64,000 bases of DNA from Peptoniphilus faecalis. Its GTDB lineage: Bacteria > Bacillota > Clostridia > Tissierellales > Peptoniphilaceae. The notes under the pieces are model-generated. The model did not search any database and was not told the origin of the DNA. It saw nothing but the letters and a program-made list of their open reading frames with translations. The stretch lies in contig NZ_JABDSR010000005.1 in the NCBI RefSeq assembly GCF_012976305.1, positions 1 through 64,000 of the forward strand, in the 5' to 3' direction. Made by a program: the position numbers and the translations under genes. Below are positions 53,041 to 63,945 of the stretch, in pieces. Numbering within the stretch: position 1 is the stretch's first letter; each line of letters opens with the position of its first letter.

Positions 53041-54321
53041 CTATTTATTCTTTAAGAAACCACGATAATTTCTCATGATTAATTGTTGTTCTAATACTCT
53101 GTGAATTTCAAGCACAACACCAACTACGATAATAATTGAAGTACCACCATAATTAAATTGTAATCCTGAAATAAGTGTTAGTATAGTTGGAAGAACTGCA
53201 AGTATAGAAAGTGCAATTGCTCCTGGCATAACCAATCTATTCAAAGTTCTACCTAAATAATCACTTGTCGGTTTACCTGCTCTAATTCCGCTAATAAAGC
53301 CACCATTAGCTTGAAGGTTTTTAGAGTATTCAACAGTATTAAATTGGATTGTCGTGTAGAAAAATGTGAAGAATACAATAAGAATTATAGTAAATATTAT
53401 ATAAATCACAGCTCCAGGTCCTCCAGCAGGAGTTAACCATTTTTGAATCCAATTTCTAGTTGATTCACTAGTGAACATAGCAATAGTTGCTGGAATAGCA
53501 AGTAGTGAGTTGGCAAAGATAATTGGCATAACACCAGTCATCAAAACTTTAATAGGAATATGAGTAGCTTGACCGCCATACATTTTTCTTCCTACAACTC
53601 TCTTTGCATATTGTACAGGAATTCTTCTTTCACCTTCAGTAAGTGTTACTACAAATACAACAATTGCAATTGCAATTATTACGAATAGCACTAAAAAGAT
53701 TGGACTAGATTTTCCTGCTCTTACAAGAGCAACTGATTGAGCTATATCAATTGGGAATCTTGAAACGATACCTGCAAAAATTAAAATTGAAATACCATTT
53801 CCAATTCCATGTTCAGTTATTTGTTCACCTATCCAAACTAGAATAGCAGTACCTGCTACAATTGATAGGATAATTGTTGCATATTCAATAGCACTTGTTG
53901 CGTTTATAGCTTGTCTGAAAAGACCAAAAGTATAACCAATGGCTTGTACAAGAGCTATGGCGATAGAAAGATATCTAGTATACTTTGCAATAGCCTTTCT
54001 ACCAGTTTCTCCCTCTTTTGCAAGAGATTCCAATGAAGGAATTGCAATTGTCAAAAGTTGAAGAATAATTGACGCAGTAACATAGGGATATATATTAGCG
54101 GCAAAAATTGTAAACCTTCTAAAGTTACCTCCTGCCATTAAATCTAGGAAGGAGAAAATTGATCCACCTGCTCCACTCATAAGTTGTGAAATAACTTGTG
54201 AGTTCATGTAAGGAACAGCAATATGTGATCCAAGTCTATATAATAGAAGCATGAATAAAGTGAAAAGCATCTTCTTGCGAATTGACTCAATTTTCCATGC
54301 ATTTCTAAAAGTAGATAGCAT
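53041..54321 (-). CDS. secY: Protein translocase subunit SecY
   Basis: 426 residues, start [20 protein letters not shown] at 54321; the ATG overlaps the rplO stop (TAATG), and the longer frame is inside rplO. Ten membrane helices; hallmarks LGSHIAVPYMNS, GIGNGISILIFAGIVSR, YAKRVVGRKMYGGQATHIPIK in parts and LQFNYGGTSIIIVVGVVLEI. Forms the Sec channel with SecE/SecG. Confidence 0.97.
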   Translation of the reverse strand: MLSTFRNAWKIESIRKKMLFTLFMLLLYRLGSHIAVPYMNSQVISQLMSGAGGSIFSFLDLMAGGNFRRFTIFAANIYPYVTASIILQLLTIAIPSLESLAKEGETGRKAIAKYTRYLSIAIALVQAIGYTFGLFRQAINATSAIEYATIILSIVAGTAILVWIGEQITEHGIGNGISILIFAGIVSRFPIDIAQSVALVRAGKSSPIFLVLFVIIAIAIVVFVVTLTEGERRIPVQYAKRVVGRKMYGGQATHIPIKVLMTGVMPIIFANSLLAIPATIAMFTSESTRNWIQKWLTPAGGPGAVIYIIFTIILIVFFTFFYTTIQFNTVEYSKNLQANGGFISGIRAGKPTSDYLGRTLNRLVMPGAIALSILAVLPTILTLISGLQFNYGGTSIIIVVGVVLEIHRVLEQQLIMRNYRGFLKNK

Positions 54322-54770
54322 TAAATCACCTCGGCCTTTCCTCCGCAAGCCTCAATTTTTTCTTTAGCAGATTTTGAGAAATGCTGAGCTTTTACAGTAA
54401 GTTTAACATTTAATTCACCATCTCCCAAAATTCTAATTCCGTCTTTAGCTTTTCCAGCTTTGATAAATTTATTTTCTATTAAGAATTCAGGAGTGATTTC
54501 AGTTCCTTCTTCAAATACATTAAGATCTGCTACGTTAATAACTGCATATTCCTTCTTAAAGATATTTGTAAATCCTCTCTTAGGAAGACGTCTAAATAGT
54601 GGCATTTGTCCACCTTCAAATCCAGGTCTAACTCCTCCGCCACTTCTAGCATTTTGTCCCTTGTGACCTTTGCCAGATGTTTTTCCAGTACCGGAACCTA
54701 TTCCACGACCTACTCTTTTTCTAGCTTTAACTCCGCCGCCTTCATTAGGTCTTAAGTCATGTAACTTCAT
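54321..54770 (-). CDS. rplO: 50S ribosomal protein L15
   Basis: 149 residues, start [20 protein letters not shown] at 54770 (GGAGGTGTACCTA before it). Glycine-rich N-terminus [20 protein letters not shown] and [10 protein letters not shown]-like segment [11 protein letters not shown]. Its stop overlaps secY. Confidence 0.97.
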   Translation of the reverse strand: MKLHDLRPNEGGGVKARKRVGRGIGSGTGKTSGKGHKGQNARSGGGVRPGFEGGQMPLFRRLPKRGFTNIFKKEYAVINVADLNVFEEGTEITPEFLIENKFIKAGKAKDGIRILGDGELNVKLTVKAQHFSKSAKEKIEACGGKAEVI

Positions 54771-54783
54771 TAGGTACACCTCC

Positions 54784-54960
54784 TTATTCTACTATTTCGA
54801 TCATATAATCGACTTGTTTCAACATACCTCTAATTTGAGGTGTATCATTTTTTTCAACAACTTGGTTTAATTTTTTAAGACCAAGTGCTTTTATTGTTTT
54901 TCTGTGTTTAGGTACTCTACCGATAGGACTTTTTACAAGTTTAATTTTAATTGTACTCAT
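54784..54960 (-). CDS. rpmD: 50S ribosomal protein L30
   Basis: 58 residues read from the [23 protein letters not shown], then [15 protein letters not shown], and [15 protein letters not shown] at the end. A complete L30 with AGGAGG upstream; too short for routine frame lists. Lies between rpsE and rplO as in the spc operon. Confidence 0.95.
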   Translation of the reverse strand: MSTIKIKLVKSPIGRVPKHRKTIKALGLKKLNQVVEKNDTPQIRGMLKQVDYMIEIVE

Positions 54961-54970
54961 GATTTTCCTC

Positions 54971-55477
54971 CTATCCTATTATTTCATCCGCTGATTTATT
55001 TCTAAGTCTTGCAACAGATTCAACAGTTTTAAGTTGTTTTAATCCTTCAATTGTTGCATTAACTGTATTTCTTGGATTATTTGTACCAATATTCTTAGTA
55101 CGAATATCAGTGATACCTGCAAGTTCACATACAGCACGAACAGCTCCGCCTGCGATAACTCCTGTACCTTCTCTTGCTGGTTTTAAGAAAACTCTACCTG
55201 CTCCATAAATTCCAGTTACTTGATGAGGAATAGAAGTATTTAGTAGGTTTACTTTTATAATATGCTTTCTAGCATCTTGTGTTGCTTTTCTTATAGCTTC
55301 AGGAACTTCAAGAGCTTTACCTGTACCTACACCAACGTGTCCATTTTTGTCGCCAACTACTACAAGAGCAGAAAATCTAAAATTTCTACCACCCTTAACT
55401 ACTTTGGCAACTCTATTTATAGATACAACTCTTTCTTCAAGATCAAGTTCTGCCGCATTTATTAATGAACGCTCCAT
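54971..55477 (-). CDS. rpsE: 30S ribosomal protein S5
   Basis: 168 residues. [40 protein letters not shown] and [20 protein letters not shown]. Guards decoding fidelity near the mRNA entry. Confidence 0.97.
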   Translation of the reverse strand: MERSLINAAELDLEERVVSINRVAKVVKGGRNFRFSALVVVGDKNGHVGVGTGKALEVPEAIRKATQDARKHIIKVNLLNTSIPHQVTGIYGAGRVFLKPAREGTGVIAGGAVRAVCELAGITDIRTKNIGTNNPRNTVNATIEGLKQLKTVESVARLRNKSADEIIG

Positions 55478-55490
55478 TACTTCCTCCTTC

Positions 55491-55853
55491 TTAGAATTTT
55501 AGCCCAGCTTCTCTAGCTGCGTCAGCAAGTGCTTTGATTTTGCCATGATATACATAACCGCTTCTATCAAAGACAACTTCTTCGATGCCTTTTTCCTTTG
55601 CTTTCTCAGCAATAGAAGCACCAACAGCCTTTGCCGCTTCAATATTTCCAGTGTTTTCTAAATTCAATGCCTTATCAAGAGTTGATGCACTTAATAAAGT
55701 ATTGCCAGCTTCATCATCAATTAGTTGAGCATAAATATGCTTAGATGATCTGTAAACTGAAAGTCTTGGTTTAGCAGAAGTACCGGAGATATGATTTCTA
55801 AGTCTTTTGTGTCTTTTTATTCTATTTGCATTTTTATTAATCTTTTTTAACAC
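55491..55853 (-). CDS. rplR: 50S ribosomal protein L18
   Basis: 120 residues. [35 protein letters not shown] and [20 protein letters not shown]. Binds 5S rRNA. Confidence 0.97.
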   Translation of the reverse strand: MLKKINKNANRIKRHKRLRNHISGTSAKPRLSVYRSSKHIYAQLIDDEAGNTLLSASTLDKALNLENTGNIEAAKAVGASIAEKAKEKGIEEVVFDRSGYVYHGKIKALADAAREAGLKF

Positions 55854-55868
55854 TTAAATTCTCCTCTC

Positions 55869-56405
55869 TTACTTACCAGTCTTACCAACTTTACGTCTTA
55901 CATATTCATCAGTATATCTAATACCTTTACCCTTGTAAGGTTCAGGTTCTCTGAAGCTTCTAATGTAAGCAGCATAAGCGCCAACTTGTTGTTTGTCATT
56001 ACCCTTTACAATAATGGAGTTAGCTGCAGGAACTTCAACTTCAATACCTTCTGGATCTTCAAGATCAAGAGGATGTGAAAATCCTAAGTTAAGAGAAAGA
56101 ACCTTTCCTTTCTTAGCAGCTCTATATCCAGTTCCGATTATTTCAAGTGATTTTGAGTAACCTTCTGTAACGCCAATTATCATATTGTAGATTAGAGTTC
56201 TAGTTAAACCGTGAAGTGCCTTAATTTTTTTAATCTCATTTGGTCTTTCTACAGTGAGAACTCCGTCATTTAATTCTATTTTTAAATCTTTATCAAAAGA
56301 TTGTGTTAGTTCACCCCTTGGTCCCTTAACAGTTACTGTTTGACCGTCAATTTTAACATCAACGCCCTTTGGGATTTCAATAGGTTTTTTGCCAATTCTT
56401 GACAT
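55869..56405 (-). CDS. rplF: 50S ribosomal protein L6
   Basis: 178 residues. [33 protein letters not shown] and the C-terminal [20 protein letters not shown] with RRKVGKTGK. Located near the factor-binding site. Confidence 0.97.
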   Translation of the reverse strand: MSRIGKKPIEIPKGVDVKIDGQTVTVKGPRGELTQSFDKDLKIELNDGVLTVERPNEIKKIKALHGLTRTLIYNMIIGVTEGYSKSLEIIGTGYRAAKKGKVLSLNLGFSHPLDLEDPEGIEVEVPAANSIIVKGNDKQQVGAYAAYIRSFREPEPYKGKGIRYTDEYVRRKVGKTGK

Positions 56406-56419
56406 TTTTCACCTCCAAA

Positions 56420-56815
56420 TTACCAAACGTAGCAGATTACCTCTCCGCCAACTTTTTCTTTTCTTGCCATTTTATCTGTAATTATTCCCTTAGATGTAGA
56501 GATAATTGCAATTCCCAGTCCTCCTAGAACTTTAGGAACATCTTCGCACTTAACATAAACTCTAAGTCCCGGTTTAGATATTCTCTTTAATCCAGAAATA
56601 ACTCTTTCTCCGTCTTGAGAATACTTAAGATCAATCTTGATCATTCCTTGTTTGTCGTCTTCAACAACATCATATCCTTTAATATAACCTTCATCAAGAA
56701 GAATTTGAGCGATTTCTTTTTTGATTTTTGAACAAGGAATATCAACAGATTTATGTCTTGCATTATTTGCATTTCTAATTCTTGATAGCATATCTGCAAT
56801 TGGGTCTGTCATCAT
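56420..56815 (-). CDS. rpsH: 30S ribosomal protein S8
   Basis: 131 residues. [40 protein letters not shown] and GGEVICYVW. Two adjacent ATGs (56815, 56812); the first is better spaced from AGGAGG. Key 16S assembly protein and autoregulator in many bacteria. Confidence 0.97.
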   Translation of the reverse strand: MMTDPIADMLSRIRNANNARHKSVDIPCSKIKKEIAQILLDEGYIKGYDVVEDDKQGMIKIDLKYSQDGERVISGLKRISKPGLRVYVKCEDVPKVLGGLGIAIISTSKGIITDKMARKEKVGGEVICYVW

Positions 56816-56843
56816 ATCAGTTTGCCTCCTTTCATCTAAGGCT

Positions 56844-57029
56844 TTACCAGCTAGCTTTTCTTACGCCAGGAATTTGTCCCTTATACGCAAGTTCTCTAAA
56901 GCATATTCTACATATTCCATATTTTTGTAAAACTGAATGTGGTCTTCCACAAATTTTACATCTAGTATATTCACGAGAAGAATACTTTTGTTTCCTCTTT
57001 TGTTTTGCAATCATTGATTTTTTTGCCAC
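56844..57029 (-). CDS. rpsN: 30S ribosomal protein S14, zinc-binding type (S14Z)
   Basis: 61 residues with [11 protein letters not shown] and [19 protein letters not shown], i.e. the two CxxC pairs of the S14Z form. Sits between rplE and rpsH. Confidence 0.97.
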   Translation of the reverse strand: MAKKSMIAKQKRKQKYSSREYTRCKICGRPHSVLQKYGICRICFRELAYKGQIPGVRKASW

Positions 57030-57040
57030 AATGTACCTCC

Positions 57041-57586
57041 TTAAGCCTTAGCAAAAGGCATTCCCATTTTATCTAGGAATTCTTTAGCTTCTTCATCAGT
57101 ATTAGCAGTAGTTACTATAATGATGTCCATTCCTCTAATAGCATCAACTTTATCATACTCAATTTCAGGGAAGATAAGTTGTTCTTTAAGGCCTAGAGCA
57201 TAGTTTCCTCTACCGTCAAAAGCAGTAGGCTTAACACCTCTAAAGTCTCTTACTCTTGGAAGGGCAACATTCATTAATTTGTCTAAGAATTCATACATTC
57301 TTTGTCCTCTTAGAGTAACCTTAACGCCAACATTTTGTCCTGCACGAAGTTTAAAGTTGGCAATTGATTTTCTCGCCTTAGTAACAACAGCCTTTTGACC
57401 TGCTATTGTAGTAAGTTCCTCTACTGCAGATTCAAGAGCTTTGTGATTGTCTTTAGCTTCACCAATTCCAATGTTAATAGTGATTTTTTCAAGTTTCGGT
57501 ACTTCCATAACGTTGCTGTAGTTGAAACGTTCCATTAGGTGGCCCACAACTTCTGTCTTATATTTTTCTTGTAGTCTTGAAGTCAT
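57041..57586 (-). CDS. rplE: 50S ribosomal protein L5
   Basis: 181 residues. [40 protein letters not shown] and [17 protein letters not shown]. Binds 5S rRNA and P-site tRNA. Confidence 0.97.
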   Translation of the reverse strand: MTSRLQEKYKTEVVGHLMERFNYSNVMEVPKLEKITINIGIGEAKDNHKALESAVEELTTIAGQKAVVTKARKSIANFKLRAGQNVGVKVTLRGQRMYEFLDKLMNVALPRVRDFRGVKPTAFDGRGNYALGLKEQLIFPEIEYDKVDAIRGMDIIIVTTANTDEEAKEFLDKMGMPFAKA

Positions 57587-57597
57587 TATTCTACCCC

Positions 57598-57906
57598 CTA
57601 CTTAATTACCTTTCCGCTAGATTTTGCAAATCTAACTTTTTTTCCGTCTTCTATCTTATATCCAATTCTTGTAGCTTTTCCTGATGCACTGTCAAAGTAC
57701 ATAACATTAGATACGTGAATTGGAGCTTCCATTTTTTCTATTCCACCTGGATTTTGTGGTCCTCTAGGTTTAATGTGTTTAGTAACAATATTTACCTTTT
57801 CAACAACTACTAAATCTTTTTTAGGAATTGTTCTTAATACCTTACCAGTTTTGCCTTTATCTTTTCCGGCTATAACTTTTACGATGTCATCCTTTTTAAT
57901 TTTCAT
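57598..57906 (-). CDS. rplX: 50S ribosomal protein L24
   Basis: 102 residues with a KOW motif: [20 protein letters not shown] and [20 protein letters not shown]. One of the first assembly proteins of the large subunit. Confidence 0.97.
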   Translation of the reverse strand: MKIKKDDIVKVIAGKDKGKTGKVLRTIPKKDLVVVEKVNIVTKHIKPRGPQNPGGIEKMEAPIHVSNVMYFDSASGKATRIGYKIEDGKKVRFAKSSGKVIK

Positions 57907-57920
57907 ATTACACCTCCAAA

Positions 57921-58289
57921 TTATAGTACTTCCGGAGCTAGAGAAATAATTTTCATAAAGTTTCCAGCTCTTAGTTCTCTAGTTACAGGTCCAAAAATAC
58001 GAGTACCAACAGGGCTTCTATCATCTTTAATTACAACAGCAGCATTGTCGTCAAAACTAATGTAAGATCCATCTTTTCTGCTGATACCCTTGTTTGTTCT
58101 AACAACAACTGCTTTTACAACAGAACCTTTTTTGACAACGCCACCGGGTGTTGCATTCTTTACAGAACAAACCACGATATCTCCGATACTAGCTGTTTTT
58201 CTATTAGTTCCACCAAGGACTTTAATTACAGATAGTTCTCTTGCACCTGAATTGTCAGCAACACGCAATCTTGTTTCTTGTTGAATCAT
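57921..58289 (-). CDS. rplN: 50S ribosomal protein L14
   Basis: 122 residues. [20 protein letters not shown] and [26 protein letters not shown] end. Contacts 16S rRNA at a subunit bridge. Confidence 0.97.
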   Translation of the reverse strand: MIQQETRLRVADNSGARELSVIKVLGGTNRKTASIGDIVVCSVKNATPGGVVKKGSVVKAVVVRTNKGISRKDGSYISFDDNAAVVIKDDRSPVGTRIFGPVTRELRAGNFMKIISLAPEVL

Positions 58290-58312
58290 GTTATTCTCCT
58301 TTCAAGTTAAAA

Positions 58313-58567
58313 TTATTGAGCTTTTTCAATAATTTCTACAAGTCTCCATCTTTTATCTTTACTTAGTGGTCTAGTTTCCATAAGTTTTACGCGATCACCA
58401 ATACCACATTCGTTGTTTTCATCATGAGCCTTGAATTTAGTAGTTTTCTTAAATCTCTTTTTATAAATTGGATGATTCTTTAAAGTCTCAGTTTTAACTA
58501 CAATAGTCTTATCCATTTTATCGCTTACTACAATTCCTGTTATAGTTTTTCTTGAATTTCTTTCCAT
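58313..58567 (-). CDS. rpsQ: 30S ribosomal protein S17
   Basis: 84 residues, start [20 protein letters not shown] at 58567 with GGAGG upstream; the longer frame runs into rpm[21 protein letters not shown] is conserved. 4 bp after rpmC stop. Confidence 0.97.
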   Translation of the reverse strand: MERNSRKTITGIVVSDKMDKTIVVKTETLKNHPIYKKRFKKTTKFKAHDENNECGIGDRVKLMETRPLSKDKRWRLVEIIEKAQ

Positions 58568-58571
58568 GAGA

Positions 58572-58778
58572 TTAAGCCTCCTTTCCAACTTCAAGTTCAC
58601 GTTCTCTAATGATCGTTTTTACTTTTGCTATATCTCTTTTGACATTTTTAATACTTGATGGATTGTCAAGTTGACCAGTAGCCAATCTGAATCTCAAATT
58701 AAAAAGTTCATTTTTAAGTTCATTAACCTTATTATTTAAATCTTCGCTAGTCATTTTGCGAATTTCATTAGCCTTCAT
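58572..58778 (-). CDS. rpmC: 50S ribosomal protein L29
   Basis: 68 residues, start [20 protein letters not shown] (typical L29 start) at 58778, overlapping rplP by 11 bp; GTG at 58790 is a less likely start. [20 protein letters not shown] and [15 protein letters not shown]. Near the exit tunnel. Confidence 0.95.
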   Translation of the reverse strand: MKANEIRKMTSEDLNNKVNELKNELFNLRFRLATGQLDNPSSIKNVKRDIAKVKTIIRERELEVGKEA

Positions 58779-59199
58779 TTGAGTCACCATCCTTATCTTT
58801 CATAACGAATTTAGTTTTGACAGGCAGTTTCATAGATGCAAGTCTCATAGCTTCTCTTGCAACTTCTTCAGAAACACCGCCCATTTCAAATAAAATTCTT
58901 CCTGGTTTAACTACTGCAACCCAATACTCTGGAGCACCTTTACCAGAACCCATACGAGTTTCAGCAGGTTTTTCAGTAACAGGTTTGTCTGGGAAAATCT
59001 TAATCCAGATATTTCCACCTCTACGAATATATCTTGTCATAGCACGACGTGCCGCTTCTATTTGATTTGAAGTTATCCAACAAGGTTCTAAAGCTTTTAT
59101 ACCATATTCGCCATATGCAAGCTCATTACCACGCATAGCCTTGCCCTTCATTCTGCCTCTGTGAACTTTACGATATTTTACTCTCTTAGGCATCAACAT
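58768..59199 (-). CDS. rplP: 50S ribosomal protein L16
   Basis: 143 residues. [40 protein letters not shown], and [20 protein letters not shown]. Positions the A-site tRNA. Its last 11 bp overlap rpmC. Confidence 0.97.
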   Translation of the reverse strand: MLMPKRVKYRKVHRGRMKGKAMRGNELAYGEYGIKALEPCWITSNQIEAARRAMTRYIRRGGNIWIKIFPDKPVTEKPAETRMGSGKGAPEYWVAVVKPGRILFEMGGVSEEVAREAMRLASMKLPVKTKFVMKDKDGDSNEG

Positions 59200-59216
59200 G
59201 ACTATTCCTCCCTTCT

Positions 59217-59981
59217 TTAAGACTCTTTATTCTTATTGTCTCTTCTATTGTTTCTGTTAAAATTATTATTTCTGTTATCGCGTCTTTTGCGATTTCTATT
59301 ATCTCTATTATCTCTGTTATCTCTAGGTTTTCTTCTTGAATCTTCTTTTAATTCAGGGAGAACTTCGCCCTTATAAAGCCAAACCTTAACGCCAATCTTG
59401 CCGTAAGTAGTATCAGCCTCAGCGAAACCGTAGTCGATATCAGCTCTTAATGTTTGAAGAGGAATAGTTCCTTCAGAATAACCTTCAGTTCTTGCCATAT
59501 CTGCACCGCCTAAACGACCTGATACAGCAGTCTTAATACCAAGAGCTCCTTGACGCATAGTTCTTTGAATTGCTTGTTTCATAGCACGTCTAAATGCAAC
59601 TCTTCTTTCAAGAGATTCTGCAATGCTTTCAGCAACTATTTGTGCATCTAAATCTTGATTTTTAATCTCCTCAACATTTATTACAACAGATTTATTTGTA
59701 AGCTTTTCAATTTCAGCTCTAAGTTCTTCAACTCCAGCTCCGCCACGTCCAATTACCATTCCTGGTTTAGCTGTGTGAATTGAAACTTTAACTCTATTAG
59801 CAGCTCTTTCAATTTCAATCTTAGAGATTCCTGCAGTATAAAGTTTTTTCTTGACATATTTTCTAATATTGTTGTCTTCAACTAAAAGATCGGCAAAATT
59901 TTTCTTGTCTGCATACCATTTTGAATCCCAATCTTTAATTATTCCAACACGAAGTCCATGTGGGTTTACTTTTTGGCCCAT
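59217..59981 (-). CDS. rpsC: 30S ribosomal protein S3 with an Arg/Asn/Asp-rich C-terminal tail
   Basis: 254 residues. KH domain with [20 protein letters not shown] and [20 protein letters not shown]; the body ends near residue 219. An extra ~35-residue tail of repeated RDN / RNN units ([18 protein letters not shown]) follows, ending NKNKES. The tail would lie outside the ribosome body near the mRNA entry. Standard S3 is ~210-220 residues. Confidence 0.96.
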   Translation of the reverse strand: MGQKVNPHGLRVGIIKDWDSKWYADKKNFADLLVEDNNIRKYVKKKLYTAGISKIEIERAANRVKVSIHTAKPGMVIGRGGAGVEELRAEIEKLTNKSVVINVEEIKNQDLDAQIVAESIAESLERRVAFRRAMKQAIQRTMRQGALGIKTAVSGRLGGADMARTEGYSEGTIPLQTLRADIDYGFAEADTTYGKIGVKVWLYKGEVLPELKEDSRRKPRDNRDNRDNRNRKRRDNRNNNFNRNNRRDNKNKES

Positions 59982-59992
59982 TCTCTACCTCC

Positions 59993-60328
59993 TTACTCTC
60001 TTTCTGCTACTACAACGCCAATGTGACTTGATCTTTTAAGGATTGGATAAGCCATACCCTTAGCCTTAGGACGAAATCTCTTCATAGTAGGTCCGTCATT
60101 AGCGTATGCTTTTTTCACATAAAGATCGTCTCTGTCCAAATTAAGGTTGTTTTCAGCATTAGCTACAGCTGATTTTAGTACCTTATAGAGTTCATGAGCT
60201 CCCCTCTTATTAGTAAATTTTAAAATAGAGAGGGCCTCATCAACGCTTTTGCCGCGTATTTCAGCGCAAATATAATTCACCTTAAGAGGTGATATTCTTA
60301 CATATTTTGCAATTGCTTGTGCTTGCAT
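59993..60328 (-). CDS. rplV: 50S ribosomal protein L22
   Basis: 111 residues. [40 protein letters not shown] and [14 protein letters not shown]-like end ([16 protein letters not shown]). Its loop lines the exit tunnel; macrolide resistance changes map here. Confidence 0.97.
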   Translation of the reverse strand: MQAQAIAKYVRISPLKVNYICAEIRGKSVDEALSILKFTNKRGAHELYKVLKSAVANAENNLNLDRDDLYVKKAYANDGPTMKRFRPKAKGMAYPILKRSSHIGVVVAERE

Positions 60329-60339
60329 TATAACCCTCC

Positions 60340-60624
60340 TTATTTAACTGTTGTGCTCTTTTCGCTCTTGCCGCCGTGGCCTCTATATGTTCTCGTTGGA
60401 ACAAATTCACCTAATTTATGTCCTACCATGTCTTCAGTAATGTATACTGGCACATGTTTTCTGCCGTCATGAACAGCAATTGTGTGTGATACAAATTCAG
60501 GGAAAATAGTTGAGCGACGAGACCAAGTTTTAATTACTTTCTTTTCGTTCTTTTCATTAAGCTCGTCAACCTTCTTTAGAAGGTGTTCATCAGCAAATGG
60601 TCCTTTTTTTATTGATCTACTCAT
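60340..60624 (-). CDS. rpsS: 30S ribosomal protein S19
   Basis: 94 residues. [40 protein letters not shown] and [16 protein letters not shown]. Head protein. Confidence 0.97.
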   Translation of the reverse strand: MSRSIKKGPFADEHLLKKVDELNEKNEKKVIKTWSRRSTIFPEFVSHTIAVHDGRKHVPVYITEDMVGHKLGEFVPTRTYRGHGGKSEKSTTVK

Positions 60625-60636
60625 TATACCCTCCGA

Positions 60637-61467
60637 TTACTTAGTTCTTCTTCTTACTATATACATATCAGATTTTTTAGATTTCTTTCTAGTCTTAAGT
60701 CCTAGAGCTTTCTTGCCCCAAGGAGTCATTGGTGAAGGTCTACCTACTGGAGTTCTACCTTCTCCACCACCATGTGGGTGATCAACAGGGTTCATTGCAG
60801 ATCCTCTAACATGAGGTCTTCTTCCAAGATATCTGCTCTTACCTGCTTTACCTAGTGTAATAAGTTCGTGAGAAATATTTCCAACTTGTCCAATAGTTGC
60901 CCTACATCTTTGATTTATCAATCTAAATTCACCTGAAGGAAGTCTAAGTTGAGCATATTTTCCTTCTTTAGCCATTAGTTGAGCTGATGATCCAGCACTT
61001 CTTGCTATTTGGCCGCCCTTGCCTGGAGTCATTTCGATATTGTGAATAGTAGTACCAACTGGAATGTCAGCAAGCATTAGCGCATTACCAATTTTAATAT
61101 CGGCATCTGAACCTGATTCGATTACATCTCCAACTTTTAATCCATTAGGTTGAATGATATATCTCTTTTCACCATCCGCATAATGTAAAAGTGCAATGTA
61201 AGCTGTTCTATATGGATCATATTCAATAGCCGCTACTTTTGCAGGAATATTATCTTTATCTCTCTTTAAATCTATAATTCTATATTTTCTCTTAACTCCG
61301 CCGCCTCTATGTCTACTAGTAATTCTACCTTGTGAATTTCTACCGGCAGTTTTTTTGATGCTAACTAAAAGAGATTTTTCAGGTGTCTTCTTTGTAATCT
61401 CTTCAAATGTAGCAACAGTCATCTGTCTACGGGCAGGAGTTGTAGGTTTAAATCCTCTAATCGCCAT
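60637..61467 (-). CDS. rplB: 50S ribosomal protein L2
   Basis: 276 residues. [40 protein letters not shown] and [36 protein letters not shown]. Peptidyl-transferase-centre protein. Confidence 0.97.
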   Translation of the reverse strand: MAIRGFKPTTPARRQMTVATFEEITKKTPEKSLLVSIKKTAGRNSQGRITSRHRGGGVKRKYRIIDLKRDKDNIPAKVAAIEYDPYRTAYIALLHYADGEKRYIIQPNGLKVGDVIESGSDADIKIGNALMLADIPVGTTIHNIEMTPGKGGQIARSAGSSAQLMAKEGKYAQLRLPSGEFRLINQRCRATIGQVGNISHELITLGKAGKSRYLGRRPHVRGSAMNPVDHPHGGGEGRTPVGRPSPMTPWGKKALGLKTRKKSKKSDMYIVRRRTK

Positions 61468-61484
61468 TTTAATACCTCCTACTA

Positions 61485-61772
61485 TCAGATAGAATCAAAA
61501 AATTCTATCGGTTCTGAGTCATCAGTAAGCTTAACTATAGCTTTTTTCCATGAAGGACGTCTACCTTGATGAACTCCTTGTCTTTTTAATTTTCCACGCA
61601 TATTCATTGTATATACTTTTTCAACCTTAACGCCGAAGATTTCTTCAACAGCTTTTCTGATTTCAGGTTTAGTGGCATCCTTTTGCACTTCAAAAGTGTA
61701 CTTGTTTTCTGCCATCATATCCATACTTTTTTCAGTAACTAAAGGTCTTTTAATAATGTCAAATTTATTCAT
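61485..61772 (-). CDS. rplW: 50S ribosomal protein L23
   Basis: 95 residues. [40 protein letters not shown]. At the tunnel exit, docks trigger factor and SRP. Overlaps rplD by 1 bp. Confidence 0.96.
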   Translation of the reverse strand: MNKFDIIKRPLVTEKSMDMMAENKYTFEVQKDATKPEIRKAVEEIFGVKVEKVYTMNMRGKLKRQGVHQGRRPSWKKAIVKLTDDSEPIEFFDSI

Positions 61773-62395
61773 CAGTTAAAAACCTCCTCAACAACATCTA
61801 GTGCAGCCTTTGAGATAATAAGATTATCGTATTTTAATATATCATATACATTAATATCAGTGGCTCTAGATGTTTTTACTCCAGCGATATTTCTTGCAGC
61901 CCTTTGAACGTCCTTTTCGTCATCATTAACAACTACAAGCGCTTTTTTTCCTGCTTTAATATCCTTTAAGATGTTTGCAAAGATCTTTGTCTTTGGCTCA
62001 TCCATTGTGAACTTATCAACAAGAATCATTTCACCATCTTGGAATTTGCTAGTAAGAACTGACTTAAGAGCAACTCTTCTAGCCTTCTTAGGAGTTGTAT
62101 AAGAATAATCTCTTGGTTTCTTAGCGAAAACAACTCCGCCACCTCTCCATTGAGGTGATCTAATAGAACCTTGTCTTGCACGACCTGTTCCCTTTTGTCT
62201 CCAAGGCTTTCTTCCGCCTCCACGCACTTCAGCACGAGTTTTAGCAGAGTGAGTACCTTGTCTTTTATTAGCCAAAATGTTTTTAACAACTAAATAAACA
62301 GCATGAGTGCTTATAGGAGCATCAAATAGCCCTTCACTTAGTTCGACTTCTTCAACAGGATTTCCCTTAATGTCAATCATTTGAATTTTAGGCAT
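61772..62395 (-). CDS. rplD: 50S ribosomal protein L4
   Basis: 207 residues. [40 protein letters not shown] and [20 protein letters not shown]. In many bacteria L4 represses the S10 operon by binding its leader. Confidence 0.97.
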   Translation of the reverse strand: MPKIQMIDIKGNPVEEVELSEGLFDAPISTHAVYLVVKNILANKRQGTHSAKTRAEVRGGGRKPWRQKGTGRARQGSIRSPQWRGGGVVFAKKPRDYSYTTPKKARRVALKSVLTSKFQDGEMILVDKFTMDEPKTKIFANILKDIKAGKKALVVVNDDEKDVQRAARNIAGVKTSRATDINVYDILKYDNLIISKAALDVVEEVFN

Positions 62396-62412
62396 TTCTT
62401 AACCTCCCTATC

Positions 62413-63045
62413 TTATCTAGTCATTTTAACAGTGCTTTTAATTCTTACAGTTCCCTTCTTAGGTCCTGGGATAGCACCCTTAACTAAAATTAAATTTTTA
62501 TCTGTATCTATTCTAACAATTTCTAAATTTTGAACAGTAACTCTTTCGTTACCCATTTTTCCAGCCATTCTATGGTTTTTGAATACTTTTCCTGGATAAG
62601 AAGCAGCACCCATACCACCTGGCATTCTGTGGAATTTAGAACCGTGAGTTTCTCTACCACGGCCAAAGTTATGGCGTTTGATAATACCTGCAGTTCCTTT
62701 ACCCTTTGAAGTACCAATTACATCAACATGTTCCTCTACTTCAAAAATATCTACCTTTATTTCATCTCCAAGGTTGTAAGAATCTACATCATCAGTTCTA
62801 AATTCAGAAAGATGTTTTCTATATCCTACGCCTGCCTTGTCGAAATGTCCCTTCTCAGGTTTGTTAAGTTTTTTTTCTTTAACTTCATGTGTTGCAACTT
62901 GGATAGCATTGTATCCATCACTTTCAATTGTTTTCTTTTGCACAACAACATTTGGTTCTACTTCAATAACTGAGACAGGAGTAACATTACCCTCTTCATC
63001 AATAATTTGGGTCATGCCAATTTTTTTACCTACTAAATATTTCAT
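62413..63045 (-). CDS. rplC: 50S ribosomal protein L3
   Basis: 210 residues. [20 protein letters not shown] and [40 protein letters not shown]. Near the peptidyl-transferase centre. Confidence 0.97.
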   Translation of the reverse strand: MKYLVGKKIGMTQIIDEEGNVTPVSVIEVEPNVVVQKKTIESDGYNAIQVATHEVKEKKLNKPEKGHFDKAGVGYRKHLSEFRTDDVDSYNLGDEIKVDIFEVEEHVDVIGTSKGKGTAGIIKRHNFGRGRETHGSKFHRMPGGMGAASYPGKVFKNHRMAGKMGNERVTVQNLEIVRIDTDKNLILVKGAIPGPKKGTVRIKSTVKMTR

Positions 63046-63103
63046 GTTGCACCTCCTAGTATTTACAGCGGACTTCTAAATAGAAGTCATATAAAGCAAA
63101 GTC

Positions 63104-63421
63104 TTAAAGTTTAATTTCTATGTCTACACCAGCTGGTAGATTTAACTTCATAAGTGAATCTACAGTTTTTTGTGTAGGATTAAGTATATCAATTAGACGC
63201 TTGTGAGTTCTTTGCTCAAATTGTTCTCTTGAATCCTTATCCTTGTGTACAGCTCTTATAATTGTAATAATTTCCTTTTCTGTTGGAAGAGGAATTGGTC
63301 CAGATACTTCTGCACCGCTCTTCTTAGCAGCTTCAACAATTCTTAACGCTGAATTATCAAGTAATTCGTGATCATAAGCTTTAAGTTTAATTCTGATTTT
63401 TTGTTTGCCTTTGTTAGACAT
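63104..63421 (-). CDS. rpsJ: 30S ribosomal protein S10
   Basis: 105 residues. [40 protein letters not shown] and [20 protein letters not shown]. First gene of the super-operon; also a Nus-complex partner. Ribosome site AGGAGG. Confidence 0.97.
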   Translation of the reverse strand: MSNKGKQKIRIKLKAYDHELLDNSALRIVEAAKKSGAEVSGPIPLPTEKEIITIIRAVHKDKDSREQFEQRTHKRLIDILNPTQKTVDSLMKLNLPAGVDIEIKL

Positions 63422-63431
63422 ATTTACCTCC

Positions 63432-63600
63432 TATTCGCTAAAGCCTTACTTGCGAATGGGGTTATCGATAAACGCACCCTAGTGTATCATAGAGCCCATC
63501 TGAAAAAAATAACCCTCGCCCAAGTCCAGCTTGGACTTCTCCGTCATAATTACCTCGAAACTCCTTTTTTTCAGCAAAGTTTCGAGCAACTTATGACTTC
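63432..63600 (-). promoter_or_regulatory. Structured leader of the S10 operon
   Basis: GC-rich folded region in an AT-rich gap. On the minus strand: GTCATAA / TTATGAC plus CTCGAAAC / GTTTCGAG (63545-63600) form a long two-part stem; AAGTCCA / TGGACTT (63521-63537) a second hairpin; GGGT / AACCC and ATTCGC / GCGAAT (63432-63482) a third set just before the rpsJ ribosome site. Position suggests L4- or another r-protein-mediated control; the class was not matched to a known leader. Confidence 0.6.
63479..63547 (-). CDS. Possible 22-codon leader peptide in the S10 leader
   Basis: ATG-initiated frame MTEKSKLDLGEGYFFQMGSM, ended by TAG after IH. CGAGG lies 5 bases before the ATG. The codons (CTG, GGC, GAG, TTG) are unlike those of the genome, which favours structural constraint on the RNA over protein coding. 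Confidence 0.35.
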   Translation of the reverse strand: MTEKSKLDLGEGYFFQMGSMIH

Positions 63601-63630
63601 ATCGCAACATTCTTTTTTAAACGCTTAAAC

Positions 63631-63659
63631 ATTATATAGTATATTTAAGCCAATGTAAA
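63631..63659 (-). promoter_or_regulatory. Promoter of the S10 super-operon
   Basis: TTTACA (63654-63659), 17-bp spacer, TATAAT (63631-63636) on the minus strand. Confidence 0.75.
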
Positions 63660-63907
63660 GGAATTTTTTGAAGTAATTGAAAATTTTTCGGGAAATTTTA
63701 AACTTCTCCATTGTAATTTTTAGAGAAACTTTTTCTATAATTGTAAATTAAATTATAAGTTAAATTTATTTCAATAAAAAACTTCCTATTTTTTTATGTG
63801 TATAAAATTTTTGAATTTTCTTACACCTTCTCCTCAATTCATATTCTTCTCTTTAAACCTTTTAATTTATTTTACCAATCCCGACCAATAGCTCATGCCA
63901 AAACAGA

Positions 63908-63945
63908 AAAATATGGCTTAGTTTTTACTAAACCATATTTCTTCT
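63908..63945 (-). terminator. Terminator of a gene beyond the right edge
   Basis: AAATATGG...TTAG / CTAA...CCATATTT hairpin with a minus-strand T-run. 63660-63907 and 63946-64000 hold no recognised gene. Confidence 0.6.
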
